A stretch of 63,900 nt of DNA from Comamonadaceae bacterium PBBC2 (GCA_002255935.1 NKIO01000013.1:1-63900); one strand, 5' to 3'. Counted from the stretch's first letter, positions 7,351 through 16,396 are shown. The notes: a model not told the origin generated them from the sequence alone. Program-made: numbers and translations.

Positions 7351-8412
7351 ATGATTGTGTCTGCCCTTGTACCCGCATCTGCTGCGGATTCGATAGCGGC
7401 TGGCGCACGCACTATAAGGACTGGCGGCCTGTTGGGCTTGCCCACCGAGACGGTGTATGGCCTGGCTGCCGACGCAGACAATGCGACTGCGGTGGCGCAG
7501 ATTTTCGAAGCCAAGGGCCGCCCTACCGATCACCCGCTGATCGTGCATGTGGCTGCCTTTGACGGCGGCATGTCGGCCGTGGCGCACTACTGCAGCCAGG
7601 TGCCGGCCTTTGCCCAGCAATTGATGGCGGCCTTTTGGCCTGGCCCGCTGACGCTGATCCTGCCGCGCCGCGAAGGCGTGGGCGCGGCAGCAGCGGGGGG
7701 GCAAAACTCGATTGGCGTGCGCTGCCCCGCGCACCCGGTGGCGCAGGCGCTGTTGTCGGTATTGCGCAAACCCGAAAAACCGGAGGAAGGCGAGCGCGAA
7801 GTCTGGGGCCTGGCCGCACCCAGCGCCAACCGCTTTGGCCGCGTCAGCCCCACCACCGCAGCGCATGTGCAAAGCGAACTGGGTGAAGACTTGATGGTGC
7901 TGGATGGCGGCCCCTGCGATGTGGGCATTGAGTCCACCATCATCGACTGCAGCCGTGGCGCGCCGGTGCTGCTGCGTCCCGGTGGAATCACCAGCTTGCA
8001 GGTAGAGCAAGCCTGCGGCCGCAAACTGTTGTCCAACGCCGAACTGGAAGAACAACAGCAGAGCGCGCCGCGTGCCTCGGGCACGCTGGAGTCGCACTAC
8101 GCGCCCAATGCCCGCGTGCGCCTGATGGATGCCAAGGCCCTGCAAACCGCGATTGATTTGTTGGCCGAGCCTCTGGCCGGCACCAGCGGTGCGCCCACCA
8201 TCGCGGTGTATGCGCGCACCAAGCTCAAAAACCTGCCGCGCCAGATGTTGGCGCGCAGCATGCCGACCGCTGCCGCAGTTGCTGCGCACGAGCTGTTTGC
8301 CGTATTGCGCGAGCTGGACGCCACCGGCGTGAAACTGATTTGGGTGGAAACCCCGCCCGACGCGCTGGAGTGGGACGGCGTACGCGACCGTCTGACCCGC
8401 GCCGCCAAATAA
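7351..8412 (+). CDS. L-threonylcarbamoyladenylate synthase (Sua5 type)
   Basis: A 353-residue protein that makes threonylcarbamoyl-AMP from Thr, bicarbonate and ATP for the tRNA t6A modification. The YrdC domain (about 15-205) shows GLPTETVYGLAADA, KGRPTDHPLIVHV, FWPGPLTLILPRR and SIGVRCPAHPVAQAL. A linker with SGTLESHYAPN leads to a C-terminal Sua5 domain, so it is the long Sua5 form rather than short TsaC. Another t6A gene, tsaB, lies at 13366. Part of the first helix (about residues 12-27) coincides with a copy of the dispersed repeat. Confidence 0.95.
   Translation: MIVSALVPASAADSIAAGARTIRTGGLLGLPTETVYGLAADADNATAVAQIFEAKGRPTDHPLIVHVAAFDGGMSAVAHYCSQVPAFAQQLMAAFWPGPLTLILPRREGVGAAAAGGQNSIGVRCPAHPVAQALLSVLRKPEKPEEGEREVWGLAAPSANRFGRVSPTTAAHVQSELGEDLMVLDGGPCDVGIESTIIDCSRGAPVLLRPGGITSLQVEQACGRKLLSNAELEEQQQSAPRASGTLESHYAPNARVRLMDAKALQTAIDLLAEPLAGTSGAPTIAVYARTKLKNLPRQMLARSMPTAAAVAAHELFAVLRELDATGVKLIWVETPPDALEWDGVRDRLTRAAK
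7384..7429 (+). repeat. Possible repeat copy C inside the Sua5-type gene
   Basis: CGATAGCGGCTGGCGCACGC followed by ACTATAAGGACTGGCGGCC resembles the other copies (TAGCNNCT.CCGCACTAT..) but less closely. It is translated as SIAAGARTIRTGG, where Sua5 proteins normally have an Ala/Arg-rich helix, so resemblance by chance is possible. Confidence 0.4.
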
Positions 8413-8420
8413 AGCGAGCC

Positions 8421-8696
8421 ATGAACGACCCCAAACCTGTTGCCCGCACCCTCTTCGGCCTGCGTAAATTGCCGGCTCGCTATGCAGGCTTCGTGATGCC
8501 GCTGTTGTTATCCATTCTGATGACCTGCATCGTGTCCCTGATCAGCACCTTTAAGGGCATCGGCTGGGTGCCGGGCTTTTGGCAGCTCTGGCTCGGTGCC
8601 TGGGCGGTGTCGTGGCTGGTGGCTTTTCCTACGCTGCTGGTGGCGCTGCCCCTGGTGCGCAAGCTCACCGCAGCCGTGGTCGATACCAACGGCTAG
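8421..8696 (+). CDS. Small two-helix membrane protein, DUF2798 family
   Basis: A 91-residue inner-membrane protein. After a short basic N-terminus (LRKLPARYAGFVMPL) come two predicted membrane helices (LLLSILMTCIVSLIST and WAVSWLVAFPTLLVALPLV), the DUF2798 pattern. The ATG at 8421 lies 8 bp after the Sua5-type stop; a longer frame from 8340 would overlap that gene and lacks family support. Function unknown. The gene ends before a bidirectional terminator. Confidence 0.8.
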   Translation: MNDPKPVARTLFGLRKLPARYAGFVMPLLLSILMTCIVSLISTFKGIGWVPGFWQLWLGAWAVSWLVAFPTLLVALPLVRKLTAAVVDTNG

Positions 8697-8703
8697 TGCC
8701 ATA

Positions 8704-8731
8704 AAAAAAGCAGCCCGAAGGCTGCTTTTTT
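8704..8731. terminator. Bidirectional rho-independent terminator
   Basis: AAAAAAGCAGCC-CGAA-GGCTGCTTTTTT forms a strong stem with a T-run on both strands. It sits between the convergent DUF2798 (plus) and OmpW-like (minus) genes. Confidence 0.9.
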
Positions 8732-8753
8732 CAACTCGATGTTCGGCGGGTGT

Positions 8754-9425
8754 TTAGAACATGTAGCCCACAGCCAGGCTGAATGATCCAGGGTTGATCT
8801 TGGATTCCATGGTTTGGCCGGTGGACAAGGTGTTGGTCACCGTCAGTGGCGTGTAGGTGTAGTTGGCATCCACATACCAGTTCTGGTTAATCGCCACGGC
8901 CGCGCCCAGTTGCACAGTGGCTGCAAACTTGGAGCCAATCGACAAGGTGGTCGGCTTGGACGGAGTGCCGCCGGTGAGGGCGGTCAGCGTCGACGTACCA
9001 CGCGCACCGAAGAACGCAGCGTAGGTCAGGCCCACACCCACATAGGGGCGAAACGCGTCACGCGGGGCCAGAAAGCGCCACTGCGCCAGCACGGTAGCGG
9101 GCAGTGCCTTGACTTCGGCGATCTTGCCCACGCCCAAAATCGCGCCATCACCTGAAATATCGTGTGTAAAAGGCAGTGCAATGGGCACATCGATCGACAG
9201 GTTGTTGGTGTACATGTAAGTCACACCACCCGAGACTTGCGAAGCACTGGCGATGGACGCCTGGGTGCTGGGCAGGCTGGGCGCAGACAGGTCACCGCTG
9301 CTGACATTGGGTTTGATGGTGGTGGCACCGGCGCGCACCATCAAGGTACCGGCCGATTGCGCATGGGCCAGGCTGGCGCAGGCCAGAGCGATAGGGACCA
9401 GGAGGAATTTCACTGTGTTTTTCAT
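8754..9425 (-). CDS. OmpW-family outer membrane protein
   Basis: A 223-residue protein with the signal peptide MKNTVKFLLVPIALACASLA ending in an AHA cleavage region. Features of OmpW eight-stranded barrels include AGTLMVRAGATTIKPN at the N-terminus, FRPYVGVGLTYAAFF in the middle and a C-terminal aromatic residue (AVGYMF). OmpW proteins form small channels for hydrophobic molecules in the outer membrane. It lies 20 bp downstream of the SGNH lipoprotein on the same strand and is probably co-transcribed with it. The leader starts like that of the cupredoxin gene (MKNT.KF). Confidence 0.9.
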   Translation of the reverse strand: MKNTVKFLLVPIALACASLAHAQSAGTLMVRAGATTIKPNVSSGDLSAPSLPSTQASIASASQVSGGVTYMYTNNLSIDVPIALPFTHDISGDGAILGVGKIAEVKALPATVLAQWRFLAPRDAFRPYVGVGLTYAAFFGARGTSTLTALTGGTPSKPTTLSIGSKFAATVQLGAAVAINQNWYVDANYTYTPLTVTNTLSTGQTMESKINPGSFSLAVGYMF

Positions 9426-9445
9426 GATTGTGGATCTCCTGGAAA

Positions 9446-10630
9446 TTACAGCCAGCCGGCTTTAGCCAACTGCAGATTGATGGCTTGGCCAATCAATTTG
9501 TGCAGCGCAGGGGTCGGGTGGAAGTTGTCGGAATAGGCGTAATGGGTCCACCAGTCGGCACCGGTCTCACCCACGGGAATGCCGCTGGCAGCCGACATGC
9601 TGGCCGAGTTGCAGGCCGCTACCGTAGCGGGTGCGCTCAGGCTAGCCTGACCAGTCACGCTATCCAAGCCACCGGTCACTTTGGGGCAGGCGGGCGTGGT
9701 GATGTTGGTGAATGAGAATTGGACCGGGTTGGCGACAATCTTGGCACCTTCGGCGTTCAAATCAAACAACTGCACGCTGGTGCCGGCCAGATCGGCGGCC
9801 AGTGCATCGTTGAAGGCTTTGGTCCAGGCCAAAACAGCGCCGCGCACGGCTTCTGAAGTGGCAGTGCCTTGGGTGGCTGCAATGCCAGCCAACACGGCAC
9901 GGAAGCGTGGTGTGACCGTGATGTCCGCCGAGTTCACGACGATCACCTTGGTAATGCCCTTAGCCAGAATCTTGGTCTTGACGTTAGCCGCCAAGGACTT
10001 GCCCACGGCCTGCGCATAAGCGCCAGCGGCAGTACCCAAGGTGGTTTGGTTGGGCGTCGCGCCCAAAATCGCACCCAAAGTGGCCTGGGGCAGCATGGTT
10101 CCCAGCAGCGCCAAGTAGGTGTTCAGGCCGGTTGCCGATTGGCTGATGCCCAGGTAGGCACCGGTCAAGTCGGCCAAATCGTTGCCACCACCATCGACCA
10201 TGACCACGTCAGAGGCCGTCAAACCAGCCGCGGCTGCATCCATCTGGAAGGGGATAGAAAAGGGCACTGCGTTGCGCGGTGCGCTGGCGTTAGACAGGTT
10301 GTTGACCCGGCCACCGGCGACTGCGTAGTTGGTGCAAGTTGTCTTGGGCACAAAGGTGGTGCCGTTGAAGTTGAAGAACGCGCACAGACTGCTGACGCCC
10401 ATGTTGGCGGCTACAACTTCAGGAAAAATCAGAAACGGGTTGGCTGTGTCGGCGCTCTGAATCGTGAATTTGTAGCCAAAGGTACCGCTGTCGGCGATGC
10501 TGTCGCCAAACACTTTGAATACCGGTGCAATTGTTTTAGGTGTGGTGCCCGCACCATCGCTGGCCCCGCCGCAGCCTGCCAAAAATACTGCAGTACCTAC
10601 CGCTACCGCTGCCCATTTCCATCGTTTCAT
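9446..10630 (-). CDS. SGNH/GDSL-type esterase lipoprotein
   Basis: A 394-residue exported hydrolase. The start at 10630 was chosen because a GGAG lies 6 bases upstream; it gives MKRWKWAAVAVGTAVFLAGC, a lipoprotein signal peptide with lipobox LAGC. SGNH blocks are visible: block I VFGDSIADSG (nucleophile Ser), block III VDGGGNDLAD (Asn), and block V DNFHPTPALH with the catalytic Asp-x-x-His. Likely a membrane-anchored esterase or lipase; substrate unknown. Its companion is the OmpW-like gene 20 bp downstream. Confidence 0.88.
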   Translation of the reverse strand: MKRWKWAAVAVGTAVFLAGCGGASDGAGTTPKTIAPVFKVFGDSIADSGTFGYKFTIQSADTANPFLIFPEVVAANMGVSSLCAFFNFNGTTFVPKTTCTNYAVAGGRVNNLSNASAPRNAVPFSIPFQMDAAAAGLTASDVVMVDGGGNDLADLTGAYLGISQSATGLNTYLALLGTMLPQATLGAILGATPNQTTLGTAAGAYAQAVGKSLAANVKTKILAKGITKVIVVNSADITVTPRFRAVLAGIAATQGTATSEAVRGAVLAWTKAFNDALAADLAGTSVQLFDLNAEGAKIVANPVQFSFTNITTPACPKVTGGLDSVTGQASLSAPATVAACNSASMSAASGIPVGETGADWWTHYAYSDNFHPTPALHKLIGQAINLQLAKAGWL

Positions 10631-10648
10631 TGCCATCTCCAAAAAATA

Positions 10649-10660
10649 GAACGACCGTTC
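10649..10660. promoter_or_regulatory. Possible TetR-type operator
   Basis: GAACG-AC-CGTTC is an inverted repeat 19 bp upstream of the SGNH lipoprotein start, with a second half-site-like ACCGTCCG about 12 bases further on. TetR-family lipid regulators often bind such GAACG..CGTTC palindromes. No regulator gene is adjacent, so this is weak. Confidence 0.35.
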
Positions 10661-10788
10661 AGTTTTACAAACCGTCCGATGGTAAACCCGTACTCTTTTT
10701 AGGGACCCTAGGGTAAACACCGCTTCGTGCATGTAAAGCACCAAGAAACAACAGAGTTACGAATGGGTTACCACGTCAGGCCTGCGCT

Positions 10789-12303
10789 TCAAGGTCGCTG
10801 GCGCGCAGTCCAGTCCACCAGGGCCTGCAAGGCGGGCCGTGCGGCGTTGGCATTGACGTGGTTGACCAGTGCGACCAAGACCCAGCGCTGCCCACCGGCC
10901 CCATGTACGTAGCCAGCCAAGGCCACCACGTTGTTCAGGGAGCCAGTCTTCAGGTGCGCACTGCCGGTGCTGCTGCCCTTGGCGCGGCGTAGCGTGCCGT
11001 CCACCCCGCTGATGGGCAAGGAGGCCATCAGCTCCGGCATCACCGGCGATTGGTAGGCGGTTTGTAGCAAGGCACCCAGTGCCTGCGCGCTGATGCGCGC
11101 CTGGCGGGATAGACCCGAGCCGTTGTCCAGCAGCGGCGCGCCATCGGCCTGAATACGACTCTTCCACCAGCGCTGCACGACCGCGCGCGAAGCCACGAAG
11201 CTGCCTTGCTGCAAAGCGTCGTCTGCATTGCTTTCCGTGGGGTTGCTGGGCACCGCTGCGGCGGGAAGTACCCGCCCCAGCGTTAAAAACAGCTGCTGGG
11301 CCATCACGTTGTTGCTGTACTTGTTGATATCGCGAATGATTTCGGACACCGGTGCAGACCGCAGCTCAAAGGCCGGTTTCCAGTTTGCACCGGTGGGCAC
11401 CGCCCCCAGGCGTGCTGCGCCTTGCAGCTTGCAGCCCATGCTGCTCCACAGCCCGGCCACCGCGCGGGTGGCGTAGTTTTTAGGATCGGCATAGGCCACC
11501 GCCCACACCTTTTCACCGCAGCTTTGCGGGTAGCCACCGGCAAAACGCAGGCGTTTGGGATCACTGAAGTCGGCCTTCAGCGCGGCGCGGTAGTCGCCAC
11601 AATCACCACCCAGCAGGGGCACCGTGGTTTGCATTTGCACGCCGTCCAGCGGTGGGTCGTATTGCACCCGCGCCACGGTGTTACTGGCCGCTGGCGTGAA
11701 CGTCATCACCACCGATTTGAAATTGATCAAGAGCGCATCGGGTGCCGCGTTGTAGGGGCGCAGCGCATCACCGTCAAAGCTGGCGGGGTCATGCTCGGGC
11801 AATTGGTAAGCGCTTTGGTCCAGCACGATGTCCCCAGCGATCGTCTTGATGCCCAGGCCTTGTACGCGGCGCAGCAGCAGCCACAACCGCTCTAGCACCA
11901 GCTTGGGGTCGCCTTGGCCTTGCACATACAGATTGCCATACAGCGTGTCGTCACGGATAGCCCCTTCGATGAAAACGGGAGTGGCCCAGGTGTAGCTGGG
12001 CCCAAGCAGGTCCAGCGCCGCGTAAGTGGTCACTAGCTTCATCACCGAGGCCGGGTTCATGGGCACCTCGCTGCGGTGGCTCAGGCGTGGTGTGGCCTGG
12101 CCCTGTGCGTCCACCACCAGAAAGGCCACGGCATCGCGCGGTACTTTGCCTTGGGCGAGAGCTACCTCCACTTCCGCAGGAAGGGGGGCGTTGCGCGGGG
12201 CCGCCCCTGCCCATCCGGGTAGCAGCAACAGACTGGCGAGCCCGCAAGCCGCAGCTAGGCGGCGGGCGCGGTGGTCGCGATGAAAGGCGCTGGGGTGTGG
12301 CAT
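10789..12303 (-). CDS. dacB: D-Ala-D-Ala carboxypeptidase/endopeptidase, PBP4 type
   Basis: A 504-residue class C penicillin-binding protein that trims peptidoglycan peptides in the periplasm. After a signal peptide (about 1-35) the three active-site motifs are present: SxxK as PASVMKL (Ser86, Lys89), SxN as YSNNVMAQ, and KTG as HLKTGSLNN. The large insertion between the first two motifs is typical of PBP4. The gene is divergent from the EamA transporter, with only 34 bp between the starts. Confidence 0.95.
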   Translation of the reverse strand: MPHPSAFHRDHRARRLAAACGLASLLLLPGWAGAAPRNAPLPAEVEVALAQGKVPRDAVAFLVVDAQGQATPRLSHRSEVPMNPASVMKLVTTYAALDLLGPSYTWATPVFIEGAIRDDTLYGNLYVQGQGDPKLVLERLWLLLRRVQGLGIKTIAGDIVLDQSAYQLPEHDPASFDGDALRPYNAAPDALLINFKSVVMTFTPAASNTVARVQYDPPLDGVQMQTTVPLLGGDCGDYRAALKADFSDPKRLRFAGGYPQSCGEKVWAVAYADPKNYATRAVAGLWSSMGCKLQGAARLGAVPTGANWKPAFELRSAPVSEIIRDINKYSNNVMAQQLFLTLGRVLPAAAVPSNPTESNADDALQQGSFVASRAVVQRWWKSRIQADGAPLLDNGSGLSRQARISAQALGALLQTAYQSPVMPELMASLPISGVDGTLRRAKGSSTGSAHLKTGSLNNVVALAGYVHGAGGQRWVLVALVNHVNANAARPALQALVDWTARQRP

Positions 12304-12337
12304 GCGGGATTATGGTATCCACCGATAATCGCCTGCT

Positions 12338-13369
12338 ATGCCTGCAAGCCACACCCGCCCCTCCCATTTGCTCTCCCCCCGTGCTGTGGGGGTGCTCGCC
12401 GCGGTGGTCACGGTGGTGATCTGGACGGCCTTTATCGTGGTGGCGCGGGCGTCAGCCGACCCGGCACGCGGCGGCGTGCTCAACCCTTTTGACATTGTGT
12501 ATGCCCGTATCTGGGGTGCCAGCCTGGTATTGCTGCCCTGGGGCTGGTGGCTGGTGCGCAAGGCGCGGCGCAGTGATCCCGGGGCGGGCTCTTTGCTGGG
12601 CTTGTCGCCTTTGCCACTGCGTACAACCGTGCAGGTGGGTTTTTTTGGTGGTTTGCTGTATGCCATGCTGGCCTACAGCGGCTTTGTGTTTGCGCCTGCG
12701 GCCCATGCCTCGGTCTTGATGCCCGGCAGCCTGCCCTTGTGGACGGCCCTGCTGGCCATCGTGGTGCTGGGTGACCGCATGACACCGGCCCGGGCGCTGG
12801 GGCTGGCCTTCATTGTGGGCGGTGATTTGATGGTGGGTGGCAGCAGCTTGCTGCATGCGCTGGATGGCAGTGGCGTGTGGCGGGGCGATCTGCTGTTTAT
12901 GGCGGCCTCCTTCGTCTGGTCCATCTACAGCGTGCTGGCGCGCCGCTTTGCCTTGCAGGCCGTGCAGGCCACGATTGCCATCACCGTGTTTGCTTTTTTG
13001 ACCTATGTGCCGGTGTACACGGCGCTGCTGCTCTTGCAGTGGGTGCCGGGCCAGGTGCTGCAGGCACCGTGGCCCACCGTGGGCTTTCAGATGCTGATGC
13101 AGGGTGTGGGCTCGGTGGTGATTTCGGGTATCAGCTTCACCCGAATGATTCAGTATTTCGGGCCGGTGCGCTCCACCATGATCACCGCGCTAGTGCCTGG
13201 CTTGTCGGCCATGGCAGCCACGGTGTTTTTGGGCGAACCCTTGGTGTGGAATCTGGTGGCCGGGCTGGCGCTGGTGACCACCGGCATTCTGTTTGGTGTA
13301 CGCCAGGCCAAGGTGGTTGCTATTAATTCAGTAGCTTCTCCCGCACTATCCACGGGCTCAAAGGCATGA
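12338..13369 (+). CDS. EamA/DMT-family transporter
   Basis: A 343-residue inner-membrane protein with about ten hydrophobic helices in two EamA repeats; visible segments include AAVVTVVIWTAFIVVARASA and SVLMPGSLPLWTALLAIVVLG. Members export amino acids or other small metabolites; the substrate cannot be told here. The last residues (AINSVASPALSTGSKA) are encoded by a copy of the dispersed repeat, and the stop codon overlaps the tsaB ATG. The native C-terminus has therefore probably been replaced. Confidence 0.88.
   Translation: MPASHTRPSHLLSPRAVGVLAAVVTVVIWTAFIVVARASADPARGGVLNPFDIVYARIWGASLVLLPWGWWLVRKARRSDPGAGSLLGLSPLPLRTTVQVGFFGGLLYAMLAYSGFVFAPAAHASVLMPGSLPLWTALLAIVVLGDRMTPARALGLAFIVGGDLMVGGSSLLHALDGSGVWRGDLLFMAASFVWSIYSVLARRFALQAVQATIAITVFAFLTYVPVYTALLLLQWVPGQVLQAPWPTVGFQMLMQGVGSVVISGISFTRMIQYFGPVRSTMITALVPGLSAMAATVFLGEPLVWNLVAGLALVTTGILFGVRQAKVVAINSVASPALSTGSKA
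13317..13364 (+). repeat. Short palindromic repeat, copy D
   Basis: TTGCTATTAATTCAGTAGCT, then TCTCCCGCACTATCCACGGG and CTCAAAGGC. It occupies the last codons of the EamA transporter and ends directly before the tsaB ATG. Confidence 0.75.
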
Positions 13370-14115
13370 AGCTCTTAGCATTTGATACCAGCACCGACAC
13401 GCTGTCGATTGCCGTAGGGCGCGGATCGGGTCTGGGCTTGCGCCAGTGGCAGACCACCGGTGTAGGCGGGGCGCAGGCCTCCGCCACGCTGATTGCCCAA
13501 ATCCTCAGCCTGATGCAACAAGCGCAGTTACAACTCCAAGAGCTGGACGCCATTTGTTTTGGCTGCGGCCCCGGATCATTCACCGGCTTGCGCACCGCGT
13601 GCTCCGTAGCGCAGGGCCTGGCCTACGGCGCGGGCGTGCCGGTGCTGCCTATTCATTCTTTGTTGGCGTTGGCTGAAGAGGCGCGCTTTGCCGCATTGGC
13701 CGATCTGCCCACCTGCCAGGTGACGGCCTTGCTGGATGCCCGCATGGACGAGATGTACGCCGCCCGCTTCAGCTGGGATGGCGCGCAATGGTCGACGACC
13801 CAAGATAGCGCTTTGCAGCGCCCGCAAGACCTGCAGTGGAGCGCTTCAGTGTTGGCGGGTAATGTATTTGCGGTGTATGGCGACCGACTGGGTGCCAGCC
13901 ACGGTGGTGTGGCCGGTGTGCGCCAGGTCGTCGCCCTGCCCAGCGCCGGTGCCATGCTGCGCCTGGCACCGGGCATGCTGGCGGCTGGCTTGGCGGTCGA
14001 TGCCGCCCAGGCCCTGCCGCACTATATTCGCGACAAAGTGGCCCAGACCACCGCAGAACGCGACCTGGACAAAGCCCGCGCCCGTGCGGCCGCAGCCGCA
14101 ACCACCGCACCCTGA
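13366..14115 (+). CDS. tsaB: tRNA threonylcarbamoyladenosine biosynthesis protein TsaB
   Basis: A 249-residue protein of the ASKHA fold, the scaffold partner of TsaD and TsaE in t6A synthesis. Visible motifs: FDTSTDTLSIAV at the N-terminus, FGCGPGSFTGLRTACSVAQG and LLDARMDEMYAARF. The tail is Ala/Arg-rich. It starts inside the stop of the EamA gene and is followed 12 bp later by rimI, a common tsaB-rimI arrangement. Confidence 0.95.
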   Translation: MKLLAFDTSTDTLSIAVGRGSGLGLRQWQTTGVGGAQASATLIAQILSLMQQAQLQLQELDAICFGCGPGSFTGLRTACSVAQGLAYGAGVPVLPIHSLLALAEEARFAALADLPTCQVTALLDARMDEMYAARFSWDGAQWSTTQDSALQRPQDLQWSASVLAGNVFAVYGDRLGASHGGVAGVRQVVALPSAGAMLRLAPGMLAAGLAVDAAQALPHYIRDKVAQTTAERDLDKARARAAAAATTAP

Positions 14116-14127
14116 AGAATCGGCAGC

Positions 14128-14613
14128 ATGTACCAGCTTCAAACCCCACAAGAACCTCTGCGCGAACTGCGTTTTGAGCCCCTGTTGGCCGCGCAACTGG
14201 ACCGCGTGGTGGCGGTAGAGCAGCAGGCCTATGCCCACGCCTGGAGCCGTACCCATTTTTTGGATGCCTTGCACTCCGGCTACCACGCGCAGGTGCTGCT
14301 GGCGGATGACAACGAAGTGCTGGGTTATTTTGTCGCCATGAAGGGCGTCGACGAAGTGCACCTGCTCAACATCACCGTGGCCCCGGAGCACCAGGGCCAG
14401 GGGCTGGCGCGGCTGTTATTGGATGCGCTGGCGCTCTGGACCCGGGGGCAATCGGTTTACTGGCTTTGGCTGGAAGTGCGCGTGGGCAACACCGCCGCCA
14501 TTCGAGCTTATGAGCGCCAGGGCTTTCGTCGCGTCGGTGTGCGCAAAGACTATTACCCCGCAGCCCACGGCCAGCGCGAAAGCGCCATCGTGATGAGCAT
14601 GCAACTCACCTGA
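14128..14613 (+). CDS. rimI: Ribosomal protein S18 alanine N-acetyltransferase RimI
   Basis: A 161-residue GNAT acetyltransferase. The acetyl-CoA site is visible as LNITVAPEHQGQGLARLLLD, followed by WLEVRVGNTAAIRAYERQGF and RRVGVRKDYYP, typical of RimI. It acetylates the N-terminus of ribosomal protein S18 in the known family. It lies between tsaB and the UDG gene. Confidence 0.93.
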   Translation: MYQLQTPQEPLRELRFEPLLAAQLDRVVAVEQQAYAHAWSRTHFLDALHSGYHAQVLLADDNEVLGYFVAMKGVDEVHLLNITVAPEHQGQGLARLLLDALALWTRGQSVYWLWLEVRVGNTAAIRAYERQGFRRVGVRKDYYPAAHGQRESAIVMSMQLT

Positions 14614-14625
14614 CAGGACTGCTCC

Positions 14626-15498
14626 GTGCCCCTAGAACTTGACCCACGCCAGCGCGCCATGCTCCAGGAAATGGGTGTGCGGGTGTGGCTGCCGGGCACG
14701 GCGTTTGCGCCCGAGGACGCGCCAGCACAAACAACGCAAACCGTACAAATGCCCCGGCCCACGCCAGCACCACTGCCGCGTGCCGCAAGTGCAGCACCCC
14801 CAGAGCGCAGCGCCACGACATCCCATGTGGTGACCCCACGCGCCGCCGATGTGCCACCCGTGTTGGCACCGCACGCCCCAGGTTCAACGCCTTTGGCGCT
14901 AGAGGGCCTGGATTGGCCCGCACTGGCGGATGCGGCGGCCAGTTGCCAAGCCTGTGGCCTGTGCGCCGGGCGCAAGCTAGCCACATTGCAAGCGCCCGCC
15001 CAGGCGCAGCAGGCCGATTGGTTCTTTGTGGGTGATCCGCCGGATGAAGACGAGGACCGCCAAGGCGCGCCGTTTGTGGGGCCCGCCGGCCAGCTTTTGG
15101 ACAACATGCTTAAAGCCATGGGCGCGCGCCGGGGTGAGGGCGGCGCATCAGGCGCATATGTCACCAACATCGTGAAATGCCGCCCACCCCAGGGGCGGCT
15201 GCCCCAGGCCGACGAAATGGCCCAGTGTGCCGACTACCTGCGCCGTGAGCTGGCCTTGGTGCAGCCCAAGGTCATCGTCGTCATGGGGCGCTCGGCCATC
15301 CAGCACCTGCTGTCTGAACACCCGGATGCCACCGGCCTGCCCTTGGGCAAACAGCGCGGCGTGGTCTACCGCTACGCGGGCCTGCCGGTGGTGGTGACCT
15401 ACGCCCCCACGATTCTGCTGCGCGCCACAGCCGACAAAGCCAAGGCCTGGGCCGACCTGTGCCTGGCCCTGGATGTGCGCGCTGGCATCAGCCCCTAG
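14626..15498 (+). CDS. Uracil-DNA glycosylase, family 4/5-like
   Basis: A 290-residue protein with a GTG start 12 bp after rimI. The N-terminal third is Pro/Ala-rich and probably disordered. Four Cys residues typical of the iron-sulfur cluster form appear (CQACGLCAGRK near 105, KCRPPQGR near 184, CADYLRR). Motif A reads FVGDPPDEDEDRQGAPFVGP. The usual HP[AS]-LLR motif reads TYAPTILLR near residue 259, so the expected His is Ala. It presumably removes uracil from DNA, but activity is uncertain because of that substitution. Confidence 0.85.
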   Translation: MPLELDPRQRAMLQEMGVRVWLPGTAFAPEDAPAQTTQTVQMPRPTPAPLPRAASAAPPERSATTSHVVTPRAADVPPVLAPHAPGSTPLALEGLDWPALADAAASCQACGLCAGRKLATLQAPAQAQQADWFFVGDPPDEDEDRQGAPFVGPAGQLLDNMLKAMGARRGEGGASGAYVTNIVKCRPPQGRLPQADEMAQCADYLRRELALVQPKVIVVMGRSAIQHLLSEHPDATGLPLGKQRGVVYRYAGLPVVVTYAPTILLRATADKAKAWADLCLALDVRAGISP

Positions 15499-15553
15499 CC
15501 ACAAGCCAGCCGCCAACACTCCATTGACCTGAACCTTGACCCGCAAACCCACC

Positions 15554-16396
15554 ATGAAATTTCTCGACCAACTGCGCCAAGCCGAGCGCCAAAACAGCTC
15601 CCTGCTCTGTGTCGGCCTGGACCCTGAGCCGGCCAAATTTCCGCATGCCCTGCGCGGCGATGCCAGCAAAATTTATGACTTTTGCGCCGCCATCGTAGAT
15701 GCCACCGCCGATGTCGCGATGGCTTTCAAGCCGCAGATTGCCTACTTTGCCGCGCACCGCGCTGAAAGCCAACTGGAGCGTCTGGTCGCGCACATGCGCG
15801 CGGTGGCCCCGCAGGTGCCCGTGATTTTGGATGCCAAGCGCGGCGATATCGGCAGCACGGCGGAGCAATACGCCATTGAGGCTTTTGAGCGCTACGGGGC
15901 CGATGCGGTCACCTTGTCACCCTTCATGGGCTTTGACTCGGTGGCCCCCTACCTGAAGTACCACGACAAGGGCGCTTTTTTGCTGTGCCGCACCTCTAAC
16001 CCCGGCGGGGATGATTTTCAGCCCCAGCGTTTGGCAACAGTGCCAGGCACCCCTTTGCTGTTTGAACACATCGCCAGCCTGGTGCAAGGCCCCTGGAACC
16101 TGAATGGCCAGCTCGGTTTGGTGGTGGGTGCGACCTACCCGGCCGAGATTGAGCGCGTGCGCAGTCTGGCACCCACCGTGCCCCTGCTGATTCCGGGTGT
16201 GGGCGCGCAGGGGGGTGATGCACTGGCCACGGTGCGCGCCGGGTGGCGCGGCACAGCGGAGCAAACCACGGGCCTCATCACCGTGAACTCTTCGCGTGCC
16301 ATTCTCTATGCCAGTGCCGACGCGGACTTTGCCCAAGCGGCGCGCCGAGTGGCCCTTCAGACACGCGATCAGTTGCAAAGCGCGCGTTACATCTAA
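15554..16396 (+). CDS. pyrF: Orotidine 5'-phosphate decarboxylase PyrF
   Basis: A 280-residue type 2 OMP decarboxylase (OMP to UMP in pyrimidine synthesis). The catalytic loop [17 protein letters not shown] (Lys95) is intact, as are LCVGLDPEP near the start and [11 protein letters not shown] near the phosphate site. The start [10 protein letters not shown] is preferred to an upstream TTG. This is the last clearly housekeeping gene before the island. Its 3' end is echoed in degraded form at 58671-58788. Confidence 0.95.
   Translation: MKFLDQLRQAERQNSSLLCVGLDPEPAKFPHALRGDASKIYDFCAAIVDATADVAMAFKPQIAYFAAHRAESQLERLVAHMRAVAPQVPVILDAKRGDIGSTAEQYAIEAFERYGADAVTLSPFMGFDSVAPYLKYHDKGAFLLCRTSNPGGDDFQPQRLATVPGTPLLFEHIASLVQGPWNLNGQLGLVVGATYPAEIERVRSLAPTVPLLIPGVGAQGGDALATVRAGWRGTAEQTTGLITVNSSRAILYASADADFAQAARRVALQTRDQLQSARYI

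Noticed and set aside
6991..8289. 432-codon minus-strand frame across purK and the Sua5-type gene
   Set aside because: It spans two well-supported genes in antisense and has Arg/His/Gln-rich composition without motifs.
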